Assembly (NCBI GenBank): GCA_948467395.1
Contig: CAOKDX010000001.1
Span: 248,001-312,000 of the forward strand
Direction of reading: 5' to 3'
DNA from: an uncultured Clostridia bacterium
Lineage (GTDB): Bacteria > Bacillota > Clostridia > Lachnospirales > Lachnospiraceae
DNA length: 64,000 nt
Numbering within the stretch: the first letter of the stretch is position 1; each line of letters begins with the position of its first letter. Below, piece after piece: positions 52,200 to 62,405 of this stretch. A model generated the notes under the pieces. That model ran no database searches. It had not been told where the DNA came from and saw nothing but the letters and a program-made list of their open reading frames with translations. The position numbers and the translations under genes are program-made.

Positions 52200-53186
52200 A
52201 TGAGTATCAGAATTGGGATTTTAGGGTATGGAAATCTGGGCCGCGGCGTGGAATGTGCCATCCGGCAGAATGAAGATATGCAGCTGAAAGCAGTATTCAC
52301 CCGGAGGGATCCGGCTTCCGTTTCCATTCTCACGGAGGGGGCCGCAGTTTGTCATGTGGATGACGCTCCTGGCTGGAAGGACAGGATTGATGTGCTGATA
52401 CTTTGCGGCGGCAGCGCCACAGATCTTCCGGAGCAGACACCAGAATATGTAAAATATTTTAATGTGATCGACAGCTTTGATACACATGCAAAGATACCAC
52501 AGCATTTTGAAAAGGTGGACGCGGCGGCCCGGGCGAATTCCCATGTGGGGATCATCTCGGTGGGCTGGGATCCTGGTATGTTTTCCCTGAACCGCCTGTA
52601 TGGAAATGTGATTCTGCCGGAGGGAAACGATTATACCTTCTGGGGAAAGGGAGTGAGCCAGGGGCATTCCGACGCCCTTCGCCGGATCGAGGGAGTGAAA
52701 AATGCGAAGCAGTATACCATTCCGGTAGAAAGTGCCCTGGAGGCAGTGCGGTCTGGCAGCAATCCCGAGTTTACCACGAGAGAAAAGCATACGAGGGAAT
52801 GCTTCGTCGTATTGGAAGAGGGAGCGGATGCGGCAAGGGTCGAGCAGGAGATAAAGACAATGCCGAATTACTTTGCCGATTATGATACCACGGTTCATTT
52901 TATCAGCGAAGAGGAGCTGCTGACCGAGCACAGCGGCATCCCCCACGGCGGCTTTGTTTTGAGAAGCGGCGTCACGGGACTGGACAAGGAGCATAAGCAC
53001 CTGGTGGAATACCGCCTGAAGCTGGATTCCAATCCGGAATTTACCTCCAGTGTGCTGGCGGCTTATGCAAGGGCGGCGCATCGTCTGGCCGGGGAGGGAC
53101 AGAGCGGATGTAAAACTGTTTTTGACATTGCCCCGGCATATCTGAGCCCGAAGAGCGGAGCGGAACTGAGAGCGGCACTGCTGTAA
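52200..53186 (+). CDS. ddh: meso-Diaminopimelate dehydrogenase
   Basis: 328 aa from ATG at 52200 with GGAGG about 8 nt upstream. N-terminal NADPH-binding IGILGYGNLGRGVECAI, then VFTRRDP, VIDSFDTHAKIP, VGWDPGMFSLNRLYG, FWGKGVSQGHSDALRRI and the C-terminal HGGFVLRSG. Makes meso-DAP from tetrahydrodipicolinate in one step, for cell wall and lysine synthesis. Monocistronic, with its own promoter and terminator hairpin. Confidence 0.95.
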   Translation: MSIRIGILGYGNLGRGVECAIRQNEDMQLKAVFTRRDPASVSILTEGAAVCHVDDAPGWKDRIDVLILCGGSATDLPEQTPEYVKYFNVIDSFDTHAKIPQHFEKVDAAARANSHVGIISVGWDPGMFSLNRLYGNVILPEGNDYTFWGKGVSQGHSDALRRIEGVKNAKQYTIPVESALEAVRSGSNPEFTTREKHTRECFVVLEEGADAARVEQEIKTMPNYFADYDTTVHFISEEELLTEHSGIPHGGFVLRSGVTGLDKEHKHLVEYRLKLDSNPEFTSSVLAAYARAAHRLAGEGQSGCKTVFDIAPAYLSPKSGAELRAALL

Positions 53187-53201
53187 AACAAATAGAAACG
53201 C

Positions 53202-53226
53202 CCGGAACCATGACTCCCGGTTCCGG
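53202..53226. terminator. Hairpin between ddh and the convergent SASP gene
   Basis: ccggaacc (53202-53209) pairs with ggttccgg (53219-53226), 9-nt loop, followed on the plus strand by a weak T-rich run (cttcttatc). It may end ddh and the opposing ssp transcript. Confidence 0.55.
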
Positions 53227-53295
53227 ACGCTTCTTATCGTGCGAAAAAATCTGTTCTGGAGCCGTCTGGCTCCGGGTTATTTCACTGAGCCCAGA

Positions 53296-53493
53296 TTACT
53301 TCATGGACTCCTCCTGCTTCTTGATCATCTGACGAACCATCTCGCCGCCGATAGAACCAGCCTCACGGGAAGTGAGGTCACCATTGTAACCCTCTTTCAG
53401 GTTCACACCGATCTCGTTGGCTACTTCCATTTTGAATCTGTTCATTGCTTCTTTAGCCTGGGGTACTTCCATTTTAGAAGAATTGTTTGTCAT
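53296..53493 (-). CDS. Alpha/beta-type small acid-soluble spore protein
   Basis: 65 aa; ATG with GGAGG 7-8 nt upstream. KMEVPQAKEAMNRFKMEVAN, EIGVNL, LTSREAGSIGGEMVRQMIKK: the two SASP signature blocks, including the GPR cleavage-type region. Coats and protects spore DNA. This is the clearest evidence that the organism sporulates. Expected to be sigma-G dependent; no sigma-G promoter could be placed with confidence. Confidence 0.95.
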   Translation of the reverse strand: MTNNSSKMEVPQAKEAMNRFKMEVANEIGVNLKEGYNGDLTSREAGSIGGEMVRQMIKKQEESMK

Positions 53494-53536
53494 GATTTTT
53501 TACCTCCAAAATTTTTTCTTTTTCTATAGGAAAGAT

Positions 53537-53566
53537 AAAGGAATGGGCAGGCTGCCGCATTCCTTT
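53537..53566 (-). terminator. Hairpin after the phosphoesterase operon
   Basis: aaaggaatg (53537-53545) pairs with cattccttt (53558-53566), with an inner ggcag/ctgcc stem. On the minus strand it is followed by a T-rich run (atctttcctatag). About 100 bp downstream of the phosphoesterase stop. Confidence 0.5.
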
Positions 53567-53666
53567 CTGATGTCTTCCCGGTGGATCCCGTGAATCCGTC
53601 GTACCGAAACGCTGGCGCCGTCTTCATTCGTTTATCTTGATACTATTGTATCCACAAAAGAAAAAT

Positions 53667-54545
53667 TTATTTTGGAAAGTTATGGAAAGATAATTCTTCC
53701 CGATCCACATACAGGTTTCCGTTCTCTCTTGTATCCGTATACCATTTCGCCAGAGTCAGCCTGCCGCAGCATATTTCGATACAGGTCACACAGAGTGGAT
53801 GAACGCAGCTTCCTGTGTTTATATAATGAGAGTCCGCATCGTCCGACAGCATCGGCCGATGGGTATGCCCTGTGATCAGGACGTGGTTCCGGTCCTCTGC
53901 CCAGGCATTCAGCTTTAGCTCTGATTTTCTTTTCTTTGTGTAATTTTTTGCGGCGCTGGTTGGATCCAGAACGCCCACCTGCTCCAGCGGCTTCCACAGA
54001 TAGCGGACAAGAAAACGGTTTACCGGCCAGAGGGTAGAATTCAGGAGAGAGGACTGATGGCCATGGGTCAGATACAGGCTCTCTCCTGTCTGGTTATTTC
54101 TTAATATAATACCCGAATGGAACTGGATATCCGGGAAAAGGGGCTGATGCCGCTGGCTTGTTGTACAAAAGTATGATGCGCATTTCTTTCTGGAAAAGGA
54201 ATGATATTTTTTTACAATATCATGATTGCCGTATATCATATAGAGTCTTTTTTCACGATAAAAGACCGACAGCTCGCGGAAAATATCACTGTGGACCTCC
54301 TTGATCTGCTCCATATTACGGTTTTCCCAGAGCTCGTCACCATCTCCCAGCTCAATGTAGGTATATCCCTTCTTATAATAATGCCGGAGTGCCGCAAGAT
54401 AAAGATACTGGTTCTTTAGGAAATTATCGTTGTGGGTGCCGTCCCCGCGGTGGCAGTCGCTGAACAGGATGTAGCGGTGGCTGCCTCCCAGGGGAAGGAC
54501 AAGGGCATTTTCAAAAGATTTATCCAGACGATGGTGACAGCTCAT
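53667..54545 (-). CDS. Metallophosphoesterase
   Basis: 292 aa. All calcineurin-type metal motifs are present: FSDCHRGD, LGDGDELW, YGNHD, LTHGHQ and ITGHTHRP. Acts on phosphoesters; substrate unknown. Similar proteins are encoded next to DUF4474 genes. It starts 2 nt after the DUF4474 stop, so the two form an operon. Confidence 0.9.
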   Translation of the reverse strand: MSCHHRLDKSFENALVLPLGGSHRYILFSDCHRGDGTHNDNFLKNQYLYLAALRHYYKKGYTYIELGDGDELWENRNMEQIKEVHSDIFRELSVFYREKRLYMIYGNHDIVKKYHSFSRKKCASYFCTTSQRHQPLFPDIQFHSGIILRNNQTGESLYLTHGHQSSLLNSTLWPVNRFLVRYLWKPLEQVGVLDPTSAAKNYTKKRKSELKLNAWAEDRNHVLITGHTHRPMLSDDADSHYINTGSCVHPLCVTCIEICCGRLTLAKWYTDTRENGNLYVDREELSFHNFPK

Positions 54546-54547
54546 GA

Positions 54548-55471
54548 TCAGACCCTCCTACATTTTTTCTTTCTGCAGCATTTTTTTGACCTGCGTTTAT
54601 ACCGCCTCAGACGGAGCATACAGCGGAATGCAAACGGCAGATAATAGTATAGATACAGCAGTCTGTCATAGGTGCAGGTAAAGGGCCGCGTAACGAAGCG
54701 GTACAGCCAGCAGTAAAACCGGTTGAGGTGCTGAACAAAACAGCAGTATATCCTTTTCAGCAAACTCCAGCGCTCATGGGAGCAGCCGAAGGTGAAAGAA
54801 ACGTCCGTGCTGCAGATGGAGAGGAAGATGGAGTCGGGATCATATCCCGCGGCCACCAGCCCTTCCACAAAAGCGTTGCGCATCCCGGTCTCCGGAAAGC
54901 AGAGATGAATTTTCATAAAGAGCTCTTCCGGATGGGAAAATACTCCCATGGAGAAGATGGTCTGCCACCAGTGCCTTCCTTTTTTGACTGCAGTCTCCCT
55001 GCCGTTCCGAAGGAGTTCCACGGAGATATCCAGATACTCGTGAGGATCGGCGGCAGAGAATATGGTAGATTTTCTTCGGGACGGCGGGATTATGCCGTCG
55101 GCGTGGTAAACGCCCAGTTCGCACCCGGTGTTGATCCCATACTGTCCTTTCCAGAATTCGATGAGCCATGTCTTTCCTTCATAATTAAAATAGACAGGCT
55201 GGCAGTCCATTACCATATTAAACAGCGGTGCAAATTTGTCATAGATGGCACCGTATCCAAACTTCTTCTGCCAGGCATCCGTCGTACTGGTGAAGATATC
55301 CTGGCTGACGTCATAACAGTAGCCGAGAGGCTCTGTCAGCTCGTTCAGCAGACAGCACTTTTCCTGGATTGTCATACAGCAGATCTTTCGTATGATCTTC
55401 CGTTTGCGGAAGTGGAAGAAGATAAGGAAAAAAAGGATAAATAGTAGAAAAAAGGTAAAAAAATAGTACAT
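54548..55471 (-). CDS. DUF4474 membrane-anchored protein
   Basis: 307 aa. One N-terminal TM helix (about 3-22), then DUF4474: LGYCYDVSQDIFTSTTDAWQ, KFGYGAIYD, IEFWKGQYGINTGCELGVY. The C-terminal third is Arg/Tyr/Cys-rich and probably amphipathic (FCWLYRFVTRPFTC-like repeats, ending in a Lys/Arg/Cys-rich tail). Function unknown. Upstream of and co-transcribed with the phosphoesterase. Confidence 0.85.
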   Translation of the reverse strand: MYYFFTFFLLFILFFLIFFHFRKRKIIRKICCMTIQEKCCLLNELTEPLGYCYDVSQDIFTSTTDAWQKKFGYGAIYDKFAPLFNMVMDCQPVYFNYEGKTWLIEFWKGQYGINTGCELGVYHADGIIPPSRRKSTIFSAADPHEYLDISVELLRNGRETAVKKGRHWWQTIFSMGVFSHPEELFMKIHLCFPETGMRNAFVEGLVAAGYDPDSIFLSICSTDVSFTFGCSHERWSLLKRIYCCFVQHLNRFYCWLYRFVTRPFTCTYDRLLYLYYYLPFAFRCMLRLRRYKRRSKKCCRKKKCRRV

Positions 55472-55640
55472 AGTTTTCTCCTATCTCAGAGGTTTCTTAT
55501 CCTTAATGTATGAAAATTTTGTCGATTCGTGACTGATCAAGGCGGCGGGAAAAGGAGAACGTCTTATTAAATTCTGGTGTGGATCAATTATGAATGGGAC
55601 GGGTAACGCTTTCATAGAATAGAAGAAAAAGGTGAAATCC

Positions 55641-56264
55641 ATGGATCATTTCTATCCTTTTGTCAATTACCCGCTGACCTATCCTTTTCAGCGGATGGAA
55701 CCATTTATTGATATACAGACAATGTATCTGCATCACGACAAGCATCTGCAGGCGTATGTGGATAATCTCAATGAGACGATGGGGCAGCACCCGGAATGGT
55801 GGAAGGTTTCTCTGGAGGAGATGCTTTCCGACCTGGACCGGGTTCCCGAAAGCTTTCGGACTTCCGTGCGGCACAATGGCGGAGGTGTCTACAACCATCA
55901 GTTTTTCTTTGCAGGACTCCGGAATCAGGGGGAGCAGCCGCAGGGGAAGCTGTTGGAGCAGATCCGGCGGCAGTACGGCTCTGACTCCGCATTTTTCCAG
56001 AAATGGAAGGAGGCAGCGCTCTCTGTCTTTGGTTCCGGATATGCGTGGCTGGTGGCAGACGAAGAGAAGCAGCTGCAGATTATTACTACGGCCAATCAGG
56101 ACACCCCGCTGGAGAGGCATCTCGCTCCGCTGCTGGTTATCGATGTTTGGGAGCACGCCTATTATCTCAAACACAAAAATCTCCGGGGCAGCTATGTGGA
56201 TGACTGGTGGCAGGTAGTGAACTGGGAACGGGCAGAGATTTTATATAGTGACAGCTGTAAATAG
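55641..56264 (+). CDS. Fe/Mn-type superoxide dismutase
   Basis: 207 aa from ATG at 55641 with AAAGGTG 6 nt upstream; an in-frame GTG at 55632 is nested in that site. Metal ligands in YLHHDKHLQAYV (His), GGGVYNHQFFF (His), VIDVWEHAYYL (Asp and His). The metal cannot be told from sequence. Cytoplasmic oxidative-stress defence in an anaerobe. Confidence 0.9.
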   Translation: MDHFYPFVNYPLTYPFQRMEPFIDIQTMYLHHDKHLQAYVDNLNETMGQHPEWWKVSLEEMLSDLDRVPESFRTSVRHNGGGVYNHQFFFAGLRNQGEQPQGKLLEQIRRQYGSDSAFFQKWKEAALSVFGSGYAWLVADEEKQLQIITTANQDTPLERHLAPLLVIDVWEHAYYLKHKNLRGSYVDDWWQVVNWERAEILYSDSCK

Positions 56265-56345
56265 CGCCGGAGCAGAAGCGCTTATGCATAGGAGAATGGA
56301 GAATGGCACAAAATACATATTGAAAGAAGAAAAGGAGTGATTGAT

Positions 56346-57887
56346 TTGCCCAGGGACTACTTGTCCGAATTTCTTCCAGATCTGGAAGAGTTCAGAGAGA
56401 AAACATTGAAGTTTCACAGAAAAGAGATGTCGGTAACAGAATACAAAGCATTTTCCGGTGGCTTTGGAAGCTATGCGGAGCGGGGAGGGGAGACCCATAT
56501 GCTCCGGCTCCGGATGGCGGGAGGACAGATCACGAAGGAGCGCCTGCAATTTATCGTAGGGACCTGTGACAAATATCATGTGGAAAGACTGAAGCTTACC
56601 ACCTGCCAGTCCATCCAGCTGCATCATTTACAGGCAGAGGATCTCTATGATATGATGGTGGCTGCCTGGAAGGCGGGCATGATCTCCCGGGGCGGCGGAG
56701 GCGATTTTCCGCGGAATGTTCTGGCGTCTCCGCTCTCGGGGGTACAGAGGGGTGAATATTTCGATGTGCTTCCCTATGCCCGGGCGGCGGGGGACTATAT
56801 GATGGGATTTATCAAAGCAGTAAAATTTCCCCGCAAATTGAAAGTGGGCTTCTCCAATTCCCCGGCCAATGAGACCCATGTCACCTTCCGGGATCTTGGC
56901 TTCGCCGCCACCCCGGAAGGAACCTTTGATGTCTATGCCGCCGGAGGGCTGGGTATCAATCCAAAGCTGGGCGTCTGCGTGGCGGAGGGAATCGATCCAG
57001 GGAAGATCCTCTATTATATCAAGGCCATGGTGAATACCTTCACCACATATGGAAATTTTGAGAACCGGGCACGGGCCAGGACCCGTTATCTGCAGGACAC
57101 ACTGGGAGAAGAGGGACTTGTGAAAGCCTATCAGGAGAAATTAGGGGAGGTTATTGCCACGGAACAACTGGACGTCGATATTGCAGTGCCGGCCCTCTCA
57201 AAGACTGGATCGGATGCGGCGGTGGAGGACAAGCGTATCATTCCCCAGAAGCAAAAGGGGCTCTATGCGGTCTTCTATCAGCCGTTGGGCGGCAGTCTCA
57301 CACCGGCAAAGGCCGAGGAATTATACCATCTGATAGAAGATATGGACGATGTGGAGATCCGCCTTACCCCGGATGAGGGGCTCTATGTGATCAACTGCAG
57401 CGCCGGAGAGGCGGGGCGGGTCCTTCAGGCGACGGCGGATGGCGCAGATACGTTATTTGAAACCTCGACAGCCTGCATCGGCAATTCCGTCTGCCAGGTG
57501 GGGCTTCGGGATTCCCAGGCGCTGCTGCGGGACTGCGTGGAGGCGGTCCGAAAGGAAAACTTCCCCGACGGCGTTCTTCCAAAGATTCATATTTCCGGCT
57601 GCCCCTCCTCCTGCGGGACGCATCAGACTGCCGGCATTGGACTGCGGGGCGCCGTCAAACAGACGGCGGATGGCCCGAAACCGGCCTTTGCCTTCTTTGT
57701 CGGCGGTTGCGACCGCCAGGGAGAAGAGATTCTCGCCGATACCGGGAAATCCATTGCCATAGAAGATATCCCCCGTTTTTTTGTAGAGCTGGGGAGAATG
57801 GTTTCTTCTGAAAATACGGTCTATGCGGATTGGATCGCATCCAATCAGGAACGGCTGGACCAACTGATCCAGAAATATACGGCGTAG
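56346..57887 (+). CDS. Siroheme nitrite/sulfite reductase
   Basis: 513 aa from TTG at 56346 (MPRDYLSEFLPDLEEF), 8 nt after AGGAG; the in-frame GTG at 56337 overlaps that site. Two ferredoxin-like half-domains and duplicated 4Fe-4S/siroheme modules. Cluster ligands are in TACIGNSVC and the ISGCPSSCGTHQ motif near the C-terminus. Reduces nitrite to ammonium or sulfite to sulfide with low-potential electrons; which substrate cannot be decided. No other assimilation genes are adjacent. Confidence 0.9.
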   Translation: MPRDYLSEFLPDLEEFREKTLKFHRKEMSVTEYKAFSGGFGSYAERGGETHMLRLRMAGGQITKERLQFIVGTCDKYHVERLKLTTCQSIQLHHLQAEDLYDMMVAAWKAGMISRGGGGDFPRNVLASPLSGVQRGEYFDVLPYARAAGDYMMGFIKAVKFPRKLKVGFSNSPANETHVTFRDLGFAATPEGTFDVYAAGGLGINPKLGVCVAEGIDPGKILYYIKAMVNTFTTYGNFENRARARTRYLQDTLGEEGLVKAYQEKLGEVIATEQLDVDIAVPALSKTGSDAAVEDKRIIPQKQKGLYAVFYQPLGGSLTPAKAEELYHLIEDMDDVEIRLTPDEGLYVINCSAGEAGRVLQATADGADTLFETSTACIGNSVCQVGLRDSQALLRDCVEAVRKENFPDGVLPKIHISGCPSSCGTHQTAGIGLRGAVKQTADGPKPAFAFFVGGCDRQGEEILADTGKSIAIEDIPRFFVELGRMVSSENTVYADWIASNQERLDQLIQKYTA

Positions 57888-57899
57888 GGGAACAGAAGG

Positions 57900-57932
57900 G
57901 AGCAGAACCGGAAAATTCCAGTTCTGCTCTTT
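57900..57932 (+). terminator. Terminator after the reductase
   Basis: gagcagaac (57900-57908) pairs with gttctgctc (57921-57929), 12-nt loop, then a short T-run (ttt). Confidence 0.6.
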
Positions 57933-58090
57933 GCAATTAGTAACAAATATATAAGTAAAGGATGTAGGAAGTCTCTATTTTATAACATAGGAAGGAAATT
58001 TTTTGGATGAGTTTTAAAAAAAGATAAAAAGTGATATAATTATAAAAAAATAATGGGGGGCTATGAAACGAGTTCACAATTTAATACATA

Positions 58091-58876
58091 TTAGTAAGCC
58101 GCCGTATTCATGGTTTGGGTTTGATGAGTCTCTCTGACTTCATAAGCAGCATATTTATGGCTGAAATGATAGCCCAGCTTTTCGGCTAAAGCTGCGGAAT
58201 ACATATTCTGCGCATCCCAGCTTGGATATAATCCCTTTTCCAAACATTTTAAGATAAGCTTTGCCCCGCACGCGTATGCCAGGCCTTGCCTCCTGTACGC
58301 CTCTTTTGTGTCAATTTCTATCTCAATGCCTTCGTTATATCTGCTATAAGAAGAAGCACCGGCTGCTAATTCCCCGGCCTTATAAGCAACAACCCCCAAT
58401 CCTTGTTTTTGGTAAGTATCATAATCTTTAAATTGTGATACCAAATCATTTGCCCATTTATTATTTTGACACAAAATATATTCCTGTTCTTCTAACAGCT
58501 TTAATTCATAGCCATCCGGTAACTCTAAAACTGCCCGCTCCAATTTACGCATATCAAAAATATCGCTTTCTTTTTTGAACGCATATCTTGTGACGGTCTT
58601 TGCGTTATCCCCATAATATAATTCAATTAACTCTGCCCATGCATCGTTTTGTGGAACCAATATCATAAAGTCCTGTTTTAAACGTTCTGGTTTAAATCGA
58701 ACTAATTCTTCACTTGGTTTTCCGGCATAAAAAGCAAAATCTCCCAATATTGCCATCGCAGCATCATCTGTAGCATTTGTATGTATTTCTCCCATTACAC
58801 CTTGTAAACAGGACCATATGATTGTCTCATCCCAGTTTCCAAATATATTTTTTACGTTATCGCTCTTCCAACTCAT
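58091..58876 (-). CDS. GNAT family N-acetyltransferase
   Basis: 261 aa; ATG with GAGGG about 10 nt upstream. C-terminal GNAT core: EIEIDTKEAYRRQGLAYACG holds the Q/RxxGx(A/G) acetyl-CoA motif. The N-terminal half (about 1-130) is a poorly conserved domain seen in GNAT_acetyltr_2-like proteins. AT-rich relative to its neighbours. Substrate unknown. Confidence 0.75.
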   Translation of the reverse strand: MSWKSDNVKNIFGNWDETIIWSCLQGVMGEIHTNATDDAAMAILGDFAFYAGKPSEELVRFKPERLKQDFMILVPQNDAWAELIELYYGDNAKTVTRYAFKKESDIFDMRKLERAVLELPDGYELKLLEEQEYILCQNNKWANDLVSQFKDYDTYQKQGLGVVAYKAGELAAGASSYSRYNEGIEIEIDTKEAYRRQGLAYACGAKLILKCLEKGLYPSWDAQNMYSAALAEKLGYHFSHKYAAYEVRETHQTQTMNTAAY

Positions 58877-59042
58877 TATTGTATTGCCCTCTTTAAATCA
58901 TTTAAAATTTTAAACTTATAGAATCGTCCGTTTCATGTTTAGATTATTACCATTATATTTTATACATATCTATATTGCAAACTTTTTTACGAGATTATTA
59001 CAAATCGATGATAAGTAAAAAAATGACATTAGTAAAAAAGGC

Positions 59043-59071
59043 TTGAATAAATTCATTCGTGCCTATATAAT
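59043..59071 (+). promoter_or_regulatory. Promoter for phosphoketolase
   Basis: -35 TTGAAT (59043-59048), 17-bp spacer, perfect -10 TATAAT (59066-59071), 41 bp before ATG 59112. Confidence 0.8.
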
Positions 59072-59111
59072 ATAGATGTTCATAAATAGAAAATGTCGAA
59101 AGGAGTTTATT

Positions 59112-61484
59112 ATGAGCGAAAATACTTGTCTTGAAAAGCAGCCTCTGAATGATGAGATGCTGCAGAAAATGGACGCTTACTGGCGCGCTGCCAACTACCT
59201 GTCTGCCGGACAGCTGTATCTGTTGGACAACCCGCTTATGCGTACACCACTGACCATGGAACATATTAAGAAGAAAATTGTAGGCCACTGGGGAACCGTT
59301 CCGGGACAGAACTTTGTCTGGACACACTGTAACCGTGTGATCAAACGATATGATCTGGATATGATCTACATATCTGGTCCCGGTCATGGCGGCAATTTCC
59401 AGATCGCAAACACATATCTGGAGGGAACATACAGCGAAGTATATCCGAACATCAGCCAGGATGAAGAGGGTATGAAGAAGATGTTCAAGCAGTTCTCCTT
59501 CCCAAGCGGCGTGCCCAGCCACTGTGCACCGGAGACACCGGGTTCCATCAACGAGGGTGGTGAGCTCGGTTATTCTATCGCTCATGCATTTGGTGCCGTA
59601 TTTGATAATCCGGAGCTGATCGCTGTAACAGTAGTCGGTGATGGTGAGTCGGAGACCGGACCTCTTGCCACTTCATGGCATTCTAATAAATTCCTGAATC
59701 CTGTCAATGACGGCGCCGTGCTGCCGATTCTTGATATGAATGGGTATAAGATCAGCAACCCGACTGTATTTGCACGACTTTCCCATGAGGAGGTAGAGCA
59801 CTTCTTCCTGGGTTGTGGATGGGAACCGCATTTTGTCGAGGGTGACGATCCGATGACGATGCATAAGCGGATGGCTGAGACAATGGATACCTGTATCGAG
59901 AAGATTAAGGAAATCCAGAAAAATGCCCGGGATAACAATGATGCCACAAGACCGCTGTGGCCGATGATCGTACTGCGCACTCCGAAGGGATGGACAGGGC
60001 CGAAGGTAGTGGACGGGGATAAGATCGAGGGCTCCTTCCGTGCCCATCAGGTGCCGATGTCCATGGAGAAACCGGAGCATCTTGACCAGCTGAGAGAGTG
60101 GCTGGAGAGCTATAAGCCGGAAGAACTTTTCGATGAGACCGGCCGTCTTGTTCCCGAGATCGCAGAGCTGACCCCGAAAGGAAATTCCCGTATGGGATCC
60201 AATCCCCATGCGAACGGCGGCCTTCTTATGAAAGACCTGCGCCTCCCGGATTTCCGTGATTATGGCATTGAAGTACAGCCTGGCAAGACAAAGGCACAGG
60301 ATATGATCGAACTGGGCGGATATATCCGCGATATCTTCAAGCTGAATAAAGAGAACAAAAATTTCCGTATCTTCGGACCAGATGAGTCTATGTCCAACCG
60401 TCTGTACCATGCCTTCGAGGAAGAGAACCGCGCATGGAATGCGGAGATGTACGATGACGATGACAAGCTGGCGCAGGATGGGCGTATTATGGATGGTATG
60501 CTTTCCGAGCATATGTGCGAGGGATGGTTAGAGGGATATCTTCTCACTGGCCGTCATGGTTTCTTCGCAAGCTATGAGGCATTTATCCGTATCGTTGACT
60601 CCATGGCAGCACAGCATGCAAAATGGCTGAAGGTGACGAACCAGCTTTCCTGGAGACAGCCGATCGCTTCCCTGAACTTTATCCTGACATCCAATGTATG
60701 GCAGCAGGATCACAACGGCTTTACCCATCAGGATCCGGGATTCTTAGATCATATTGCAAATAAAAAGGCGGATGTTGTCCGTATGTATCTGCCGCCGGAT
60801 ACAAACTGTCTGCTCTCCTGCTTTGACCACTGTATCAAGAGCAAGAACTATGTGAATGCCATTGTGGCTTCCAAGCATCCGAGCTGCCAGTGGCTCACCA
60901 TGGAGCAGGCTGTAAAACATTGTACACAGGGTATCGGCGTTTGGGAGTGGGCAAGTAACGACCAGAATGAAGAGCCGGATCTTGTGATGGCATGCTGCGG
61001 TGATACACCGACATTGGAGACACTGGCTGCTACGACGATCCTCCGGGATGCGATGCCGGAGCTGAAGATCCGTGTTGTGAACGTTGTCGACCTGTTTAAA
61101 CTGGAGTCTGACACAAAACATCCGCATGGTCTGAGTGACCGCGAATTTGATGCGATCTTTACAAAGGATACGCCGGTTATCTTTGCCTTCCACGGTTATC
61201 CGACCCTGATCCATGAGCTGACTCATGACCGCAACAATGCGAAGTTCTCCGTACATGGGTATCTGGAAGAGGGAACCATTACCACACCATTTGATATGCG
61301 TGTCCAGAACGAAATCGACCGCTTCAACCTTGTAAAGGATGCTATTATGCATCTTCCGCAGCTGGGCAATAAGGGATCTTACCTGATCCAGCAGATGAAT
61401 GATAAGCTGGTTGAGCACAAACAGTACATTGCTGAGTACGGACAGGATCTTCCGGAGATCCGTGACTGGGTATGGCATGTATAA
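59112..61484 (+). CDS. xfp: Xylulose-5-phosphate/fructose-6-phosphate phosphoketolase
   Basis: 790 aa from ATG at 59112 with AAAGGAG 8 nt upstream. ThDP-binding [38 protein letters not shown], substrate-loop [19 protein letters not shown] and C-terminal [17 protein letters not shown] match phosphoketolases. Cleaves xylulose-5-P (or fructose-6-P) to acetyl-phosphate plus triose- or erythrose-phosphate. Heavily biased codon use and a strong promoter suggest high expression. Confidence 0.95.
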   Translation: MSENTCLEKQPLNDEMLQKMDAYWRAANYLSAGQLYLLDNPLMRTPLTMEHIKKKIVGHWGTVPGQNFVWTHCNRVIKRYDLDMIYISGPGHGGNFQIANTYLEGTYSEVYPNISQDEEGMKKMFKQFSFPSGVPSHCAPETPGSINEGGELGYSIAHAFGAVFDNPELIAVTVVGDGESETGPLATSWHSNKFLNPVNDGAVLPILDMNGYKISNPTVFARLSHEEVEHFFLGCGWEPHFVEGDDPMTMHKRMAETMDTCIEKIKEIQKNARDNNDATRPLWPMIVLRTPKGWTGPKVVDGDKIEGSFRAHQVPMSMEKPEHLDQLREWLESYKPEELFDETGRLVPEIAELTPKGNSRMGSNPHANGGLLMKDLRLPDFRDYGIEVQPGKTKAQDMIELGGYIRDIFKLNKENKNFRIFGPDESMSNRLYHAFEEENRAWNAEMYDDDDKLAQDGRIMDGMLSEHMCEGWLEGYLLTGRHGFFASYEAFIRIVDSMAAQHAKWLKVTNQLSWRQPIASLNFILTSNVWQQDHNGFTHQDPGFLDHIANKKADVVRMYLPPDTNCLLSCFDHCIKSKNYVNAIVASKHPSCQWLTMEQAVKHCTQGIGVWEWASNDQNEEPDLVMACCGDTPTLETLAATTILRDAMPELKIRVVNVVDLFKLESDTKHPHGLSDREFDAIFTKDTPVIFAFHGYPTLIHELTHDRNNAKFSVHGYLEEGTITTPFDMRVQNEIDRFNLVKDAIMHLPQLGNKGSYLIQQMNDKLVEHKQYIAEYGQDLPEIRDWVWHV

Positions 61485-61532
61485 AGAAGGCTGAACCTTA
61501 GTAAGTATTATAAGGATATTTTTTGAAATATG

Positions 61533-61570
61533 ACCCTATGCCGTTTTAGCAGGAATGGCATAGGGTTTTA
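61533..61570 (+). terminator. Rho-independent terminator after xfp
   Basis: accctatgcc (61533-61542) pairs perfectly with ggcatagggt (61557-61566), 14-nt loop, then tttat. Confidence 0.9.
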
Positions 61571-61742
61571 TATGTGTCAGGCAGATGTTCTTTGAAATCA
61601 AATTTTATATAGACTGCGTGAATAGTAAACATTGACCATATATATTAATACTGTGTTATTCTCTTCAGATCTGCACCGTATCTTCATATGAAATTCATAG
61701 CGGCATGTTATAATTGCCAATAGGAAGGAAGGATTGAGCAAA

Positions 61743-62405
61743 ATGGTAAAAATATTGTTTCTGGAGGATGAACCGGCCATCCGGGAGGTTCTGACGGAAT
61801 ATATGAAGCTTCAGGGATATGAGGTGGTCTGTGCCGAAGATGGCGAAAGGGCGCTGGAGGCGCTTCGGGAGGATATGTTTGATATGGCTGTTCTGGATAT
61901 CATGGTGCCCAGGGTCAGCGGACTGGAGGTGTTGTCGTGGATACAGGAAAAAAGGCCGGAGACTGCGGTAATCATGCTGACGGCACTGGAGGATGAACAG
62001 ACACAGGTGCAGGCATTTAACTGTTATGCCGATGATTATGTGATCAAGCCGGTTTCACCTATTATATTATTGAAGAGGATGGAGACGATACTGCGAAGGG
62101 TGCGCCGGGAGGCGCCGCGGGAGATGGGGCTTGTGATTCACCGAGAGGCCTATCAGGCATTCTATAACGGTGTCTCGCTGGAGCTGACCCTGAGTGAATT
62201 TCTGCTGCTGCAGGCTCTGGCAGAGGAACCAAAGCGTGTCTTTACAAGGGAACAGCTGATCCTGCGGATCTTCAATGAGGACTATGTGGGCAATGACAGG
62301 ATCATAGATGCCCATGTAAAGAACTTGAGGAAGAAGCTCCCGGAAAATGTTATTAAAACTGTCATTGGCGTGGGATATCAGTTTCAGGAAGGAGGAAATG
62401 GCTAA
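61743..62405 (+). CDS. OmpR-family response regulator
   Basis: 220 aa from ATG at 61743, about 8-9 nt after GAAGGA; an in-frame TTG at 61734 is less likely. Receiver domain with Asp pocket LEDEPAIREV, phospho-Asp in AVLDIMVPRVSG, and Lys in YVIKPVSP. C-terminal winged helix VFTREQLILRIFNEDYVGND, IDAHVKNLRKKL. Its stop overlaps the kinase start (TAATG). Confidence 0.93.
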   Translation: MVKILFLEDEPAIREVLTEYMKLQGYEVVCAEDGERALEALREDMFDMAVLDIMVPRVSGLEVLSWIQEKRPETAVIMLTALEDEQTQVQAFNCYADDYVIKPVSPIILLKRMETILRRVRREAPREMGLVIHREAYQAFYNGVSLELTLSEFLLLQALAEEPKRVFTREQLILRIFNEDYVGNDRIIDAHVKNLRKKLPENVIKTVIGVGYQFQEGGNG